Shown here piece after piece: positions 15,710 through 27,440 of a stretch of DNA of 62,000 nt (position 1 is the stretch's first letter; each line of letters starts with the position of its first letter). The DNA is from Gnetum montanum. Taxonomy: Eukaryota; Streptophyta; Gnetopsida; Gnetales; Gnetaceae. Under the pieces are notes generated by a model. It made no database searches. It saw only the letters and a program-made list of their open reading frames with translations, and was not told the DNA's origin. The DNA lies in contig MNCI01022355.1 of the NCBI GenBank assembly GCA_015680685.1, positions 10,302 to 72,301 on the forward strand, in the 5' to 3' direction. The translations under genes were made by a program, and so were the position numbers.

Positions 15710-17011
15710 ACAGCGTAGCAATGATGTAAGAAAAACAAAAGGCATCTCGGAATGCAGGATCAGCAAGTTTGCAATCTTCAACGTCGCAAAGAGAAAATTT
15801 TGCAAATTGTCAACATGATCTTCAGACAAACGTTTGCAATGCAAATCATAGTTAAGGTTAGCTACTACGCTATGCTATGCTACATAGCGTAGCATAGCAT
15901 AGCAAACATGTAGAGCCAGCCAAAACACTTCAAAGGCTTCCAACACTTGCAATTAACTCCACAACATATTTCTTCATTGAACTGGTAGCTACGCTATGCT
16001 ACGCTACATAGCATAGCAAGAAGCTACAGTACACTCCATAATGTAACACAATGTAGCAGGTGGTTGGGCATAGCATAGCGTAGCAAATAGCTATGCTACA
16101 CTAACATGACTACACTCCATAGCGTAGCAGGTGGCTACGCTACATCAGTGTGCTTCACTCCTTATCTACATTGATGACATACCTAATCCCAATGTCTCTA
16201 GTTCTAATAGTGTAATTGTAGCGTGGTAGGCTCATCAATCAATCAGCTTTTCATGTCCATGCAGCATGGACATGTCAATATCTTGTGGGTCCAGGGCACG
16301 TGATGTCCAAACTACATTTTTTGCGTGTTCCTAGCCCTATAAATACCCCGACGAGCAATGCTCAAAGGGTTGGAAATTTTGAGTAGCTTTGAGCATTGTT
16401 GGTAAATTTAAGGGTTGGAAAATTGGAAATTCAAAGAGCAAAGGAAAAATTAGTTGGAAATTCTGAGCATTGTTGGCATTTGTTGTTGGCAAATCAATTA
16501 AAAAACCTGTTAGCAAAACAGTAGGCATTCTCGTTTTGCATCCTGTTAGCTCTTTTCCATTTCCTTTGTAGCATTTTGCATTGTTAGCTCGTGAATCCAT
16601 GTTCAAGCATACAGTTGGCTTGCTTTGAACGTATTTGGTTACTTTCAGGATCTCTGTGCTTCCTAGCATCGTGCAACCGATTGTATCCACTCTGGCAAAG
16701 TAAAGCTATAGTCTTGAAGCGGTGCATTTCTTAACTCCAGTTTACTTTCTTCTTCTATTTATCATTGCATTTTACATTGTTTTCATTCCTCACATATAAT
16801 AATTGATATTTTATGCTATAAAAATTATTTTCAAGTTACATGTTTGCAAAAGGTTTAGTGGCATCGAGTAAATCCTTGTTTGATCAACCAGACTGTTCAA
16901 GGCACCCCATTTCCATTTTATCTAGCATGGCCCTCGCCCGGATCTGGGGTTAATACTATCCAACCAACAACCTCTTAGTGTTTCCATCCACTAACATTTT
17001 CCGTTGCTAAA
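15710..17011 (+). repeat. Tat 5' LTR, second part, with promoter
   Basis: Resumes similarity with the 3' LTR (32835 onward). It holds a nearly perfect hairpin at 15858-15904 built of GCTAY pentamers and their complement, several further ones to 16145, and the TATA box TATAAATA at 16338-16345 within CCTAGCCC..CCGACGAGCA. The LTR ends TTGCTAAA (17011); the 3' copy ends TTGCTATA. Confidence 0.85.
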
Positions 17012-18513
17012 ATTTTATGGTGCTAGAAGGAGGGCCTTTTCAGTGTCGTTTTCCATGTTATACAGTAGTCTTGTAAGAATTTTTCATCCCCGATAGGCAC
17101 TAGTGTAAACTTGACACCCTTTAGTGGTTGTTTACGCATCGTGTGGTGTAGATTGGTCACTTCAACGGTTCCTTCAGAACCCTACAAAATATAAAGCCTC
17201 CGATTGCCATTTGACCCTTTTGTTTTATGGTAGTTTTGCATGCGTTCTGTACCCTATCATGCACTAGTGTAAACGTGACACCCTTTTGCGGTTGTTTAAG
17301 CAATCGTGTTGTATAGATTAGTTGCTCCGACAATTCCTTTGGAATCCAGCAAGACATAAAACCTTTGATTGCCTTCTAATCTCCTCGTTTTCCTCGTTGG
17401 CAAACCTATTTAGCTTCACGACAATGACTTCCCCAAGCACTATTGCTAACACCTCTAATGTTGAGGTTCCCTTCACGATTCAAGGCATCACAAGTGCTGA
17501 ACAACCACTCAACCCAGGGTTGGGGCCACTTCGAACTCTCAGGATCCAAAACTAGGGACTTGAGGGCTCTACCCAACAACACGAGCAATACAAATTCCTC
17601 TGCACTAAGGTGCAGGCAAACCTGCCCTTATATGCACAAGAGTCTGAAGAGAAGCGTAGCTTCGAGCTTGCCTACTGCAATGGGAAGGAATTTATTCCCA
17701 CTCCTAGCATTTCCATCCCTTTAATGCAAATGAACCAATGGCTTTTAGATCAGTCGATCTAGGTGATTAAGCTTGGGGAGCCTCAAGACACAATGTCTCA
17801 TCACAATGAGGCTTTCCAGGATGGACAAGAGGAGTTGGATTCTCAATCCGAGGGGGGGGGGGGGGGGGGGGGGNACCAACCCTGCTACCATCCCTCCTAC
17901 CCCATCTTTTTGGACAAAACCATTGTCTATTTCCGCTCTTTTCGTGATCATGTCTACACCATCACAACCCATGATTACATCGGTAATGGGTAGCCATGTC
18001 ATGCCCTAGGTGTATTAACGCCCCTATTCCCCTGTTTCATTCTCAACCACTATTCCTCCACAAACTGTTCATTAGTCTATTACTGCATCCCATCATGTAC
18101 CGATCACAGCTACCCTGCCACACATTCATATCGTACCTACTTCATAGTCGCATGCATCTTCCTCCTCTATTCTTACATTTACACCTATCCCATCATCAAC
18201 GGTGGGCTCAAGCCCATCCACATGGTGGATCCCATTCACCTCTCCTCCTGCTACCTTACCATCACAGATGTCTCACATTTTCCATCAGGCCTACTAAGCC
18301 CCACAAATGATACCACTTAGTGTGGGGCTATGGTCTATTCCACCAATCATGCAAATAGTCTACCCCATAGTGCAACCCTTAGTTGTGGCTACAACAGCAC
18401 CACCTACCAATTGGTGGACTTCATAGGCAAAACAGTTCATAGGGGCCATCCCAACGACATCGCCAATAGGTCACGCTGCTGCCCTTGCCATTCCACAGAT
18501 AGAAGTTACCCCT
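17012..18513 (+). other. Tat 5' leader
   Basis: Untranslated leader between the 5' LTR and gag. It begins ATTTTATGGTGCTAG, where a primer-binding site is expected; I could not assign a tRNA. It includes a direct duplication of about 112 bp (17098-17209 and 17262-17374, both starting CACTAGTGTAAAC and ending GATTGCC). From 17430 short open stretches exist on the plus strand (for example a Pro/Ser-rich segment at 17996-18310) that could be an upstream ORF or the decayed N-terminus of gag. A homopolymer of about 22 G with one N lies at 17851-17874. Confidence 0.5.
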
Positions 18514-20300
18514 GTGGCTCCCCAACTATTTGCATCATCCCTGAGTCTGGATCAAGTGTTCCAGCTTATCCAGACCCTTACTAAGGAAATAAAACACCTC
18601 AAGGCTATCGGGTTTGATACAATACAAGTCATGGACTTCTACCAAGATGATCCCATCAGCTTAACAATCCCTGCACTAACGTTACCCTTAGGGATGTCAC
18701 TCCCCCATTTCATGAAATACAATGACAAGGGAGATCCCAACGCACATCTTGTTACATTTAGGTCTGAGTCCCTTCTTCTGCAATAATGGCCGCATATGAT
18801 GATCCATGTCTTTGCCATGTCTTTGACCAGAAAAGCCTTGGACTAGTACCGTGCCCTTCCACACTCCTCCATATCAACCTTAGAGGAGCTTTTGACCCAA
18901 TTCGTGATGCGTTTCAAGTAGAACTTGAGACCAGAGGTCACGTTGGATCAATTGATGAGCGTAAAACAAGATCTACTAGAACTAGTCCAAAAGTTCATCC
19001 AATGCTAGAGCGTGACCCTTAACAAAATCCATGAGCCCATCGTAGAGGCCCATTTGCTGGCTGTCTTCAAGGGTGTAGTAAATGACTTTATTAAGTCTAA
19101 GCTATATTATCTCACTCCGTGCACTCTTAGTTAGTCTTTCACCCAGACTAAGAGCATATAGGATGTGGTTGAGGCAAGCAAAGACCCTACCTACGTTGCA
19201 TACAAGAACACCTTCATGAAGAAGGATAAGGGTAAGGCTGCTACAGCCACAGTTGCCACTCTAGAGAAAAAAGCCAAACCCAAACCTAATAATAATAGTA
19301 ACAAGAACAACAAGAAACCGGCCACACCTACAGTTAACCCTGTGCCCAAACAAGGCAACACACTGCAGCCTTCTACATCCGCACCTAAGACATCTGCACC
19401 ACCTAAATCGAACTTTGAGCGTAAAGATCGCTCAAAGTATACCCCGCTGCCCATCAAACCTTCAGATCTTTTGAAGTAGCTACTGGTGGTAGGGTACATC
19501 CAACACAAGCGGATGTTAGAGGATGGAGCTAGGAAGTATCAGTAGTACTATGAAATCCTCAGGAACCCCTTGTTGGCTTTGACTAAAGATCCCCCAGTTC
19601 TTAACGGTTTCAAGCTAGAGCAGTTCTATGACTACCACCAACAATGTGGTCATGAGATGTATTACTGCATGGCATTAAAGGATGACATCCAAAGGATGAT
19701 CGATCAGGGAAAACTGGTGCTAGACGAAAGCAATCCAGTACATCCTGAGAATCAATCCTTGCACATCTACATTGACCATATCAATTCCAACAACGTTGAT
19801 TACATTATCAGCACCATCGGCATTAACAATAATCCTAGATCACCCTAGCAGCCGTTTGTGGTTCGTGTACCTGAGTGCAGTGCACAAGCACCACTAGTGG
19901 CTAATCAAAGTTCATGGCAATCTTTTGTCTTGAGAGTCCCTTCCCAGGCATCCGCCCCTGCACCACTTGTTAGCAGAACTGCACCACCGCCTTGCACATT
20001 AACACCGTTAGCTCCATTTTTTATCAGGGGTCCAAGCCATGCAATAGCGCCTGCCCTACATAAAGTAGCTTCACAACCTTCTCGTCCTAAAAAATGAGAA
20101 GTTTGCTTCATTGGTGAGACGTCAAGGGAAAGTACTTCCCCAGGTACCTCCAAGCCTATGCTCTCACCCCTACATCTATGCCCTCGTCATCAAAACATAA
20201 CATTGCTATGCATGCACAGTCTTCACCTCCTCATCCAAATGGGCCTGAACCTAGACCTGAAACTGTCCCTCCTTGGGAAATTCGTCTTCTGGGATGAATA
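18514..20300 (+). pseudogene. Tat-lineage gag
   Basis: Capsid/nucleocapsid polyprotein of the Tat element, broken by at least one frameshift (about 18786) and several stops. Frame 1 reads FMKYNDKGDPNAHLVTFRS, the start of a retrotransposon gag domain (F....DP..HL..F). It continues in another frame with MSLTRKALD.YRALPHSSI, LTQFVMRFK and VKQDLLELVQKFI. Next is a Lys/Asn/Pro-rich linker (19165-19479), then the Tat-type knuckle at about 19612-19720: FYDYHQQCGHEMYYCMALKD, corresponding to C-X3-H-X4-GH-X4-C with the first Cys changed to Tyr. The C-terminal part (19858-20097) is Pro/Ala/Ser-rich. Protease follows in a separate frame. Confidence 0.75.
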
Positions 20301-20372
20301 GAAGAGGAGAAAGGAAGTAAACTGAAAGGTGGCCAAGACCTTTTGGGTGCCCTCTCCTAGGTCAAGCAAGCT

Positions 20373-20909
20373 ATGAAACAAAAAAACACTACGCTGAGCC
20401 TATATGACCTAATCATGACATCTACCACACACTATGAGGCTTTGTTCCACATGTTAATGGTAATTCCTATTGATGAGGACATGGCAGTAGAAGAGAAGGT
20501 GATCCATTCGGTCATGTTTCCTTCTACGCTTGCAGAACCAAAGATATCCCAACTGACTTTTTATGATGATTCCATTAGGGAAGACCCTGAAAAGGGTCAA
20601 GTAACTATAGCACCCCTTTTCATCACAATCTGGGTTGGTCAAGATAAGATCTGGAGGGTACAATTCAATGATGGGGCTACTACTAACGTCATCCCTTTCC
20701 CTATTGTAGACAAGCTGGGTCTGATTGACCAGATTAGACCCACAACAATGTCATGCTTAAAGTCATTCAATGGGGCATGGGTTGTGGTAAAAGGCATGGT
20801 CCATATTGACTTCTTGGTAGGGGACCAGTTCCCCATAAACACAACGTTCATCGTGGTTGAAGAGATGCCCAGGTTTAACCTGATCTTGGGAAGGTCATGG
20901 TTAGCATAA
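20373..20909 (+). pseudogene. Tat-lineage aspartic protease (retropepsin)
   Basis: Releases the mature proteins from the Gag-Pol polyprotein. The 178-residue frame contains the active-site turn in VQFNDGATTNVIPFPIVDKL (residue D at about 111, where the family has D-T/S/D-G-A/S) and the closing loop NLILGRSWLA at its end. Both spacing and sequence match plant Ty3 retropepsins (ILG R.WL). The frame stops at 20909, although similarity to the acidic linker after protease continues to about 21140, so the original polyprotein was longer. The adjacent reverse transcriptase is displaced about 6.9 kb downstream by the antisense cassette and minisatellites. Confidence 0.75.
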
Positions 20910-21411
20910 CTTAGGGTTGTCTCTTCGTCCATCCATCAGGAGATCCATCTACCCTATGTACGCAGGGAGGTGGTAATCCATGGTGATGAGGTAGCAACAC
21001 AAGCTATCAACAACATGGATATGGAACAGGATTCAGAGGTCGTAACCTCTAAGAGTGAAGAACCTGTCTCTGTAGACACTAACTGTTTGACAAGAGAATC
21101 AACTCAGCATGCCAGTTCAGAAAATGGAAATATGTGAACTAAGTTTCTCTTCTAAGTGGAGGACAATGACATAGATGAAGGTCATAGCAAACTGTCTTAG
21201 ACTTACGCTTCGCCCAATCCATGATGGATCAAGAAGTAGTTATGCTCAGCGTAGGAACCCCACTGCTTCTTGCCCAGTTAGCATCCTTTGTACATTTACC
21301 ACCTTTTTGTTTTGCATCCATATTTCTACGCTAGGTATCACTTTTTTTATCCATCCATCCTTTGTTTATAACTCATTAGCGTATCACTTCCTTACCACAC
21401 CATGGCTTGAA

Positions 21412-21995
21412 ATGGCCTAAAACTATACTACTACGCCATGGGCCGAAATGGCCTAAAACTACGCTACCACACAATGGCCCGAAATGGCCTAAAACAAGCG
21501 ATGGACTGAAATGGCGTAAAACTATCTAATGGCCCAAAATGACCTAAAACTATGCTACTACACCATGGCCCAAAATTGCCTAAAACTAGCGATGGCCCAA
21601 AATGGCCTAAAAATAGTGATGGTCTGAAATGGCCTAAAACTAGCCATGGATCGAAATGGCCTAAAACTATCTAATGGCCCAAAATGGCCTAAAACTACAC
21701 TACCACTCGATGGCCTGAAATGGCCTAAAACTACGCTACCTCATGATCGCCCAAAATGGCCTAAAACTAGCGATGGCTCGAAATGGCCTAAAACTAACAA
21801 TGGCTTGAAATGGCCTAAAACTAGCCATGGCCTAAAATCACCCAAAACTATCTGATGGCCCGAAATGGCCAAAAACTACTCTACTACGTCATGGCCTAAA
21901 ATGGCCTAAAACTAGTGATGGCCCGAAATCACCTAAAACTAGCGATAGCCCGAAACAGCCTAAAACTAGCAAGGGCCTGAAATGGCCTAAAACTA
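21412..21995 (+). repeat. Minisatellite 1, units of 27, 28 and 36 bp
   Basis: About 20 units, each beginning (G/A)AAATGGCCTAAAACTA and ending in a variant of ATGGCCC. Unit length is modular: 27 bp (AGCGATGG type), 28 bp (ATCTAATGG type) or 36 bp (with an ACGCTACYAC insert). Most are multiples of three, so part of the array is open on the plus strand as repeated K-WPKT words, but there is no sign of a protein. It separates the protease from the antisense gene. Confidence 0.9.
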
Positions 21996-23169
21996 AAACA
22001 TCAAAATCAAAAACATAACATAACATAAAATCAATTTTCTTTCAAAGTTTACTTCCTTCATTAAATGTTTTCCAATGTTTGCAAAATTTTTACAAAAAAT
22101 TCAAAATTTCAAAAATCCCATGCTGTCATGGATTATCTTTATCCGCATCATCTTTGCCTGCATCATTTACTCCTACATCATTATCTTTCGCTTCACCTTC
22201 CTCTACATTGTCCTCTACCTCCTCTTCATTTTTTCCCTCTACAAGCCTTGCATCTTCATCTGGAACCTGCATTGTAAAAGTGAAGTAGTCATCTAGAGCA
22301 ACACATGAAAAGCTAGCATAAGCCTTTTCTATAGTAAAAACTGACTAACCCGAGATGGCCTATGTTTGTTTCGAAGGGTATGCAATCCAAACTGAGCCCA
22401 AGGCAGTGCTAGACCTCCTCCTTCATGATATTAGCCCAATGCCTATTGCTTGGTTCAGCATCTATAGCAGCTTTCTCCTTTTCAACAGTCATCCACCTCA
22501 ATGCTCTTGGAGAAAAGGAGGCGGTAGTGGTCTCACCTATGGGAAGATCCACTTCCCATTTAGGAGATTCACTGACCCTTACCTACTCTATGAACTTGTT
22601 ATAGGCCTCAGAAGCACCAATCACATATACGAATGCTTTATCAGTAAATGCCTCTATAGAAGCATCTCTGTATAGTTTGCGGTAGGTGCCACGTTCCAGT
22701 TTATACATGTGTTTATGGTTCTTCTGGGATTGCCCCCACTCGTAAACTATAGCACTGTAATCTTTCCAATTTTGGTTCTTCTGGACCAACAAGTCCATTT
22801 GTAATTGCAGTTCTATTATTTCTCAGGTGGCTTCATTGTTGTGTCATACGACTGTCCAATATCTAGCATAATCTATCACAACTGTGCGCCAACTTCCATC
22901 ATTAGTATCATGGGCCAAGAGGAATTCATACCCCAATCTGAGGTCTTCCAGTTCGACGCTTAGTTCATCCTTCTCTTTTTTAGCTTTCTGGATTCGTTTC
23001 CATGGGTCCTCATTGACGTGCCTACACTCCCACAAGGAGCATGCCAAGTGCAAAGCACATTTGCTAGCCTCATCATATATGCGATGAGGCACCTCGGCCA
23101 CTTTGGGCAAGAATGTAGGCATGGCACCAACCTTCAACACCTGTGTCAGGTCCCATTTGAGTCGAGAAG

Positions 23170-23276
23170 CTATAACCACATAAAGAGTGCATCATTCACA
23201 TTAGCGTAGCAAGGTAAGCAAACTTAAGAACTCTAGTGTAGCAACACAAAGAGCCTAGCATAACTACTTTACTTAC
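23170..23276 (-). other. Intron of the antisense gene (GTAAGT...TATAG)
   Basis: Donor GTAAGT at 23276-23271 and acceptor TTATAG ending at 23170. The frame upstream (HLRQVDPEV) joins to the frame downstream (SRLKWDLTQVLKVGAMP) through a split Ala codon with no stop. The intron contains TATGCTAGG, TTGCTACAC and TTGCTACGC, words of the GCTAY family also found in the Tat LTR. Confidence 0.65.
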
Positions 23277-25117
23277 CTACTTCAGGATCAACTTGTCTGA
23301 GATGATCGATCATGTTGTTGACGATCCCTTGCATGAATGTAAGCTTGTTGGGGGTCTCGGCCCATGGTTCCACAAAAATTAGAGGGGGTCCTATAGCATT
23401 AATAGTGGTATCTTTTATATAACTAAATGCATCAGTAATGACCAAGGTGAACTGTGACAAGGCCGTGAGTAAAGCAAACGATAGTGTGAGGGCTCCTACC
23501 CAGTAAACCCTTGGAGGTGATAATGGGGGAATCACCCATCGACACATTATCGAATACATTATCAAACTCAATTGCATATAATTGTAGTTCCCATCCTTTC
23601 TAACTCAAAACCATTGTAGCATCCTTGGTGTTCATCTATTCCCCCAATGCTGAACTGTGTTCAGCAAAGGGATCTCTAACATAAGTCCCTTCTAGGTTGA
23701 TGCAGGCTTCTTCTTTATTTGTCGGTGCCTTTCCTTTTGAGGCACCAGCATCCTCTTCATCCATAGGAGACTCCTCTTCATCTCCAAAAATGTCTTCCTC
23801 GTTAGTAGGAGGATTTTCCTTAATAACAAGAGCCTCTTCCTTAGTGAAAGGAGCTCTTTCCTTCTTGACTGGGGCCTTTTCCTCCATGTCTTTATTTTCT
23901 GCCCTTGTCTTGGGGGCCAACACCTCTTCCTCACCTTCTTCTTCTTCTTCTTCTTCCATTGGCAACAAAAACATATTCGCATTAGCATAAAGAAAGTTAG
24001 CTTAAAGTAGGTGCTACATTATGCTACACTGCGTAGCGTAGCATGGTGTAGCATGCATTAACAAAGTAGGTGAGGAAGTAAACATAGGCAAAATCATTTA
24101 CCAATGGGAGGTTGCATCCTATGTAGCTTGAACCATAGTGTCTGCCCCTCTTCTTCTTCCATATGGAGGGTCTCCTCAGCTGGTTAAGGCCTCCTTCACG
24201 ACATTTTGGTGGCCACCATTTTGACGAAGAGATGTTTCCCCTACGACATGCTACTGGTAGCAGTAGGGGGTGCCTCTCCCACACTATCATTAGAGAGAAT
24301 GACTCCCCAATAGCTTTTGAGGGATCTTAGGCTTGGGTGGTTCGGAGGATTTGGAAAATCCACAGTTTGGAAATCTAATTGCAATTTCGCATAAGCCAGA
24401 CTCCATTCTCATGGACTACCAAAAACTCCATGAAACACCACAAGCAGGCTATGTAAAAGGCGTAGTGCACATTGAAATGAGACTCCTTCTTCTTATGAAG
24501 CCCAATGATTTTAGTCTGCAGGCCCTTGCATAGAAACCTAGCCTAGTTGTAGTGAGCCCCCTCTTCCATGACCTCCCACATCACCCATGCTTGCTCAATC
24601 TCAAGTATTTTTCCTTGGGAAAGTAGCTGGAGGAATGCACAAGCACAAAAGATGAGATAAACCTCTTTGGCAGGTCTTGGCCTCACCTTCTCCATAGGGA
24701 TTCCATTTCACTCTTTTGCAACCCCTAGCCACTTCTCAATGTCCTCTTTCTGATGGTTCACCTCTTTCTTGGTCTTTGACCCTATGAGGGGACCATCAGC
24801 AAGGACATCAAAAAGGTCCATGAATCGTTGATCATTGATTTTAATGACCACCCGCACACCATGTAAATGTGTGTGAAAGCAGTCTGCATTGTTAGAAAAG
24901 GAGTCGGCTAGGGCTAGCATCTCAATGGTAGGGACGCTTGGATTTGGGGCCAAGAAAAAATCCATGAGCCCAACACCTTGAAGATGCTTGATCAGCGTTT
25001 CCGAGGCCATGCTACATATTCAACGTTGGCTCTCATCTACCTTCTCGTACTTGAAGTAGATTTTTGCCTCTTGGCTCACAATGGTTATCATCGTCACCTC
25101 CTGGGACTTCTTCACCC

Positions 25118-25213
25118 CTGTAGCAATTTACACAGAAGTAGTTAGCATAAAAACACACAAAACACAAAAATAGCAATGACACTCGAACATGCACTAACTA
25201 CTGCTTAGCTTAC
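25118..25213 (-). other. Intron of the antisense gene (GTAAGC...CTACAG)
   Basis: Donor GTAAGC at 25213-25208 and acceptor CTACAG ending at 25118. The upstream frame (VEDVLVNLPPFP, one stop, PYNP) joins to GVKKSQEVTMITIVSQEAK downstream, keeping the frame through a split Gly codon. Confidence 0.6.
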
Positions 25214-26827
25214 CAGGGTTATATGGTTATGGGAATGGTGGAAGATTAACCAAAACATCTTCGACAGTGATCGGTTTAGAGGGTGCCCATCCCTCATCCA
25301 ACCAACTAGACTCCTTGCACCTATTGTAGAGTCTGGGACACCGGTTGGGTAGGTTTGGTACTTACCCCTGCACTGGCCCATCATACCTACGCACATATTC
25401 TTAGTGGAAGAAAACTCCTGCAGTGCCATCTTTGCTATGGTCAACACATCTGTATCACCATGAAGCCCCTCCTCATTGATGTAAAACCTTGTAACAAACA
25501 CACTGTTAACATCTGGCTAGCATAGCAAACATTGCACAACATAGCGGAACATGGCTACAAAACTTGCCCGCCAACACTATAGATGGTTCCTGATGGGTTT
25601 TGGAAGCATGTTACCATATGATGTGAAATAAACAAAGTGTTGTAGAGATGGTAGCAATTATACACGGGCATCTCCTAGATCCAAGCCAAACACCTCAAAT
25701 TTCTGGGACGTTGACTGGATCCTTCTCCCTGCCTCCTACTAATCGCTCCATCCATCAAAAATCTCAGAATACCCTTATTTGCCTCAGGCAATAGGGTTTC
25801 TATTATGGTGGCTGCTACCTCCTCCACCAAGTGTGACCAAACGATCACACTAAAGCGTTGGAGGAGGAATTGCAGGAACACCTGTGCTCCCTCTCAAAAC
25901 CAGACCATCTCCTACCCTATGCATGTATGGGGGGGAGGAACATTGGCGACTAGTCCACTCATGTAGCACAAGACCCCTACAATTTCTAAGATAATCAAAA
26001 ATAGTGCTACTCTGCACAACATAATAGCAAATGTTAACATCATGTCCGAGTGCAATACATACATAGCATAGCAAAACTAGCATTCTAGCAAGTATCATAG
26101 CATGATTCTTTTCATGCACATAACATAGCAAAAACATGAAGGCAATACCGTAGCAAAATTAGCTTAGTGTAGCAACAAATCAATTAGCCCTAATGAAGCG
26201 ATTAACATTACACCGTGATGGAACACGTGTTACACTATCACATCACACATGGCCAAACCCTCTTGAGGGTCCTACACTATGCTATTTGCATGCCAAGTAG
26301 CTCAAATCATCTAGACCTCTATAGTAATCACAACTATAGCAATGGCAGTTTAGGCAACCTTGCATGCAACCTTAGTGTAGCATCTATACATCCACTGTGG
26401 CCGAAATGGCAACAGCGATGGTGTAAGGGCCAAAACAATGACAACACGATCACAAAAAAACATAGGTAGCTAAAAAAAATTGCAAAAATAGAAACGAGAA
26501 AAACAAAAATGATAATAGAGGCATGACAAAATAGAGGAAGCATAGTAGCCTACCGAGTCAATGGGGTCTCCTCTCGCACCGCAACGCACACCTACGTCAC
26601 ATGCCCTAGGGTTTCCTTTACTTCATCAACCTTGGCAAGTGGCAGGTGTTTACGTTCTTTCTTAGGAGCCATCTTCTTGCTTGCTAACTCTTTCCTCATT
26701 GCTATGCCAAAATCACCTTGCTCTCTATTTCCAAAATTGTTCTGTGCTCCAAATGTGGGCTCTGTGCTCCGAATATGGGCTCTGTACTGTTATGGTGAAA
26801 ATGATGAGTTTACCAGGGATTAATCCC

Positions 26828-26835
26828 TATTTATA
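26828..26835 (-). promoter_or_regulatory. TATA box of the antisense gene
   Basis: TATAAATA on the minus strand, 129 bp upstream of the first ATG of the antisense gene and just beyond minisatellite 2. It resembles the LTR TATA boxes of this window (TATAAATA followed by GGG) but is inside the internal region, so it would drive only the antisense unit. Confidence 0.5.
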
Positions 26836-27012
26836 GTTGCAATGGTAAAAAGAAAAATTACCATTTTCTCTTCCCATTTAATGCGGAGTATGCTGTGCAG
26901 CATAGCATGCCTGCTGCAACATGGTAGCATTGTTCGCATTAAAATAGATGGGCTTGGGCGAAGAGCCTTAACATGCTTCAAAATAGCTGTTTGCCTTCAC
27001 AAAAAATATCTC

Positions 27013-27440
27013 CCTAGGCAGTCCAAAAAGACCTTAAACTAGCAATCCTAATATATAGTCTTAATCTAATTAGCAGTCTAAAAAGACTTTAAACTAGCAA
27101 TCCTAATGCATGGTTCAAATCTAGTTAGCAGTCCGCAAAGACCTTAAACTAGCAATTTCAACCCTTATACGTGTTGGCAATCCACAATGACATTAAACTA
27201 GCAGTTTCACATTTTTACATCAGCAGTTTTTCACTCTTTTTAAACTTTCCGTTCTTTATACTAGAGGTTTTACATTTTTACGTCTAGGTGACCCATAATG
27301 ACCTTAAACTAATACTCTAGTCTGTTGGCAGTATGCAAAGATGTTAAACTAGTAGTTTTTGCATTTTTACATTAGCAGTTTTACATGTTTACATTAGCAA
27401 TTTTGAACTTTTACTTCCAAATGGTCCACCACGACATTAA
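27013..27440 (+). repeat. Minisatellite 2, units about 45-55 bp
   Basis: Roughly eight degenerate units with the core GCAGTCCNNAAAGACCTTAAACTAGCA, later units being shorter and richer in TTTTTACAT. The core AAACTAGC is common to minisatellites 1 and 3. It lies between the promoter end of the antisense gene and the reverse transcriptase. Confidence 0.8.

Larger units (their letters stand above)
22260..26699 (-). pseudogene. Antisense split gene of unknown function carried inside the Tat element
   Basis: A protein-like reading on the strand opposite to gag-pol, in about six exons separated by short introns. The first ATG is at 26699 (MRKELASKK, second ATG at 26672), 129 bp below a TATA box. 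Approximate exons: 26699-26555; about 26000-25680; about 25500-25214; 25117-about 24100; about 23960-23277; 23169-about 22260. Two introns are clear: 25213-25118 (GTAAGC...CTACAG, 96 nt) and 23276-23170 (GTAAGT...TTATAG, 107 nt). Across both the reading frame continues. The predicted protein has a Glu/Lys-rich low-complexity part (23960-23640), a hydrophobic stretch, and a Lys/Glu coiled-coil-like end (23090-22600). A few stops and frameshifts show decay. No known domain is recognised. Extra antisense ORFs have been described in plant Tat elements; similarity to those is untested. Confidence 0.6.

Noticed and set aside
17851-17874. Long G tract as a G-quadruplex signal
   Set aside because: It ends in an N and looks like an unresolved homopolymer of the assembly; its true length is unknown.
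21646-21855. Protein of repeated WPKT words
   Set aside because: It arises from minisatellite units of 27 and 36 bp that are multiples of three; the 28-bp units shift the frame and nothing coding flanks it.
23697-23990. Plus-strand Ser-rich open frame over 23697-23990
   Set aside because: It is the shadow of the Glu/Lys-rich minus-strand exon of the antisense gene (GAA/GAG codons read as TTC/CTC), and a coding signal extends beyond it only on the minus strand.
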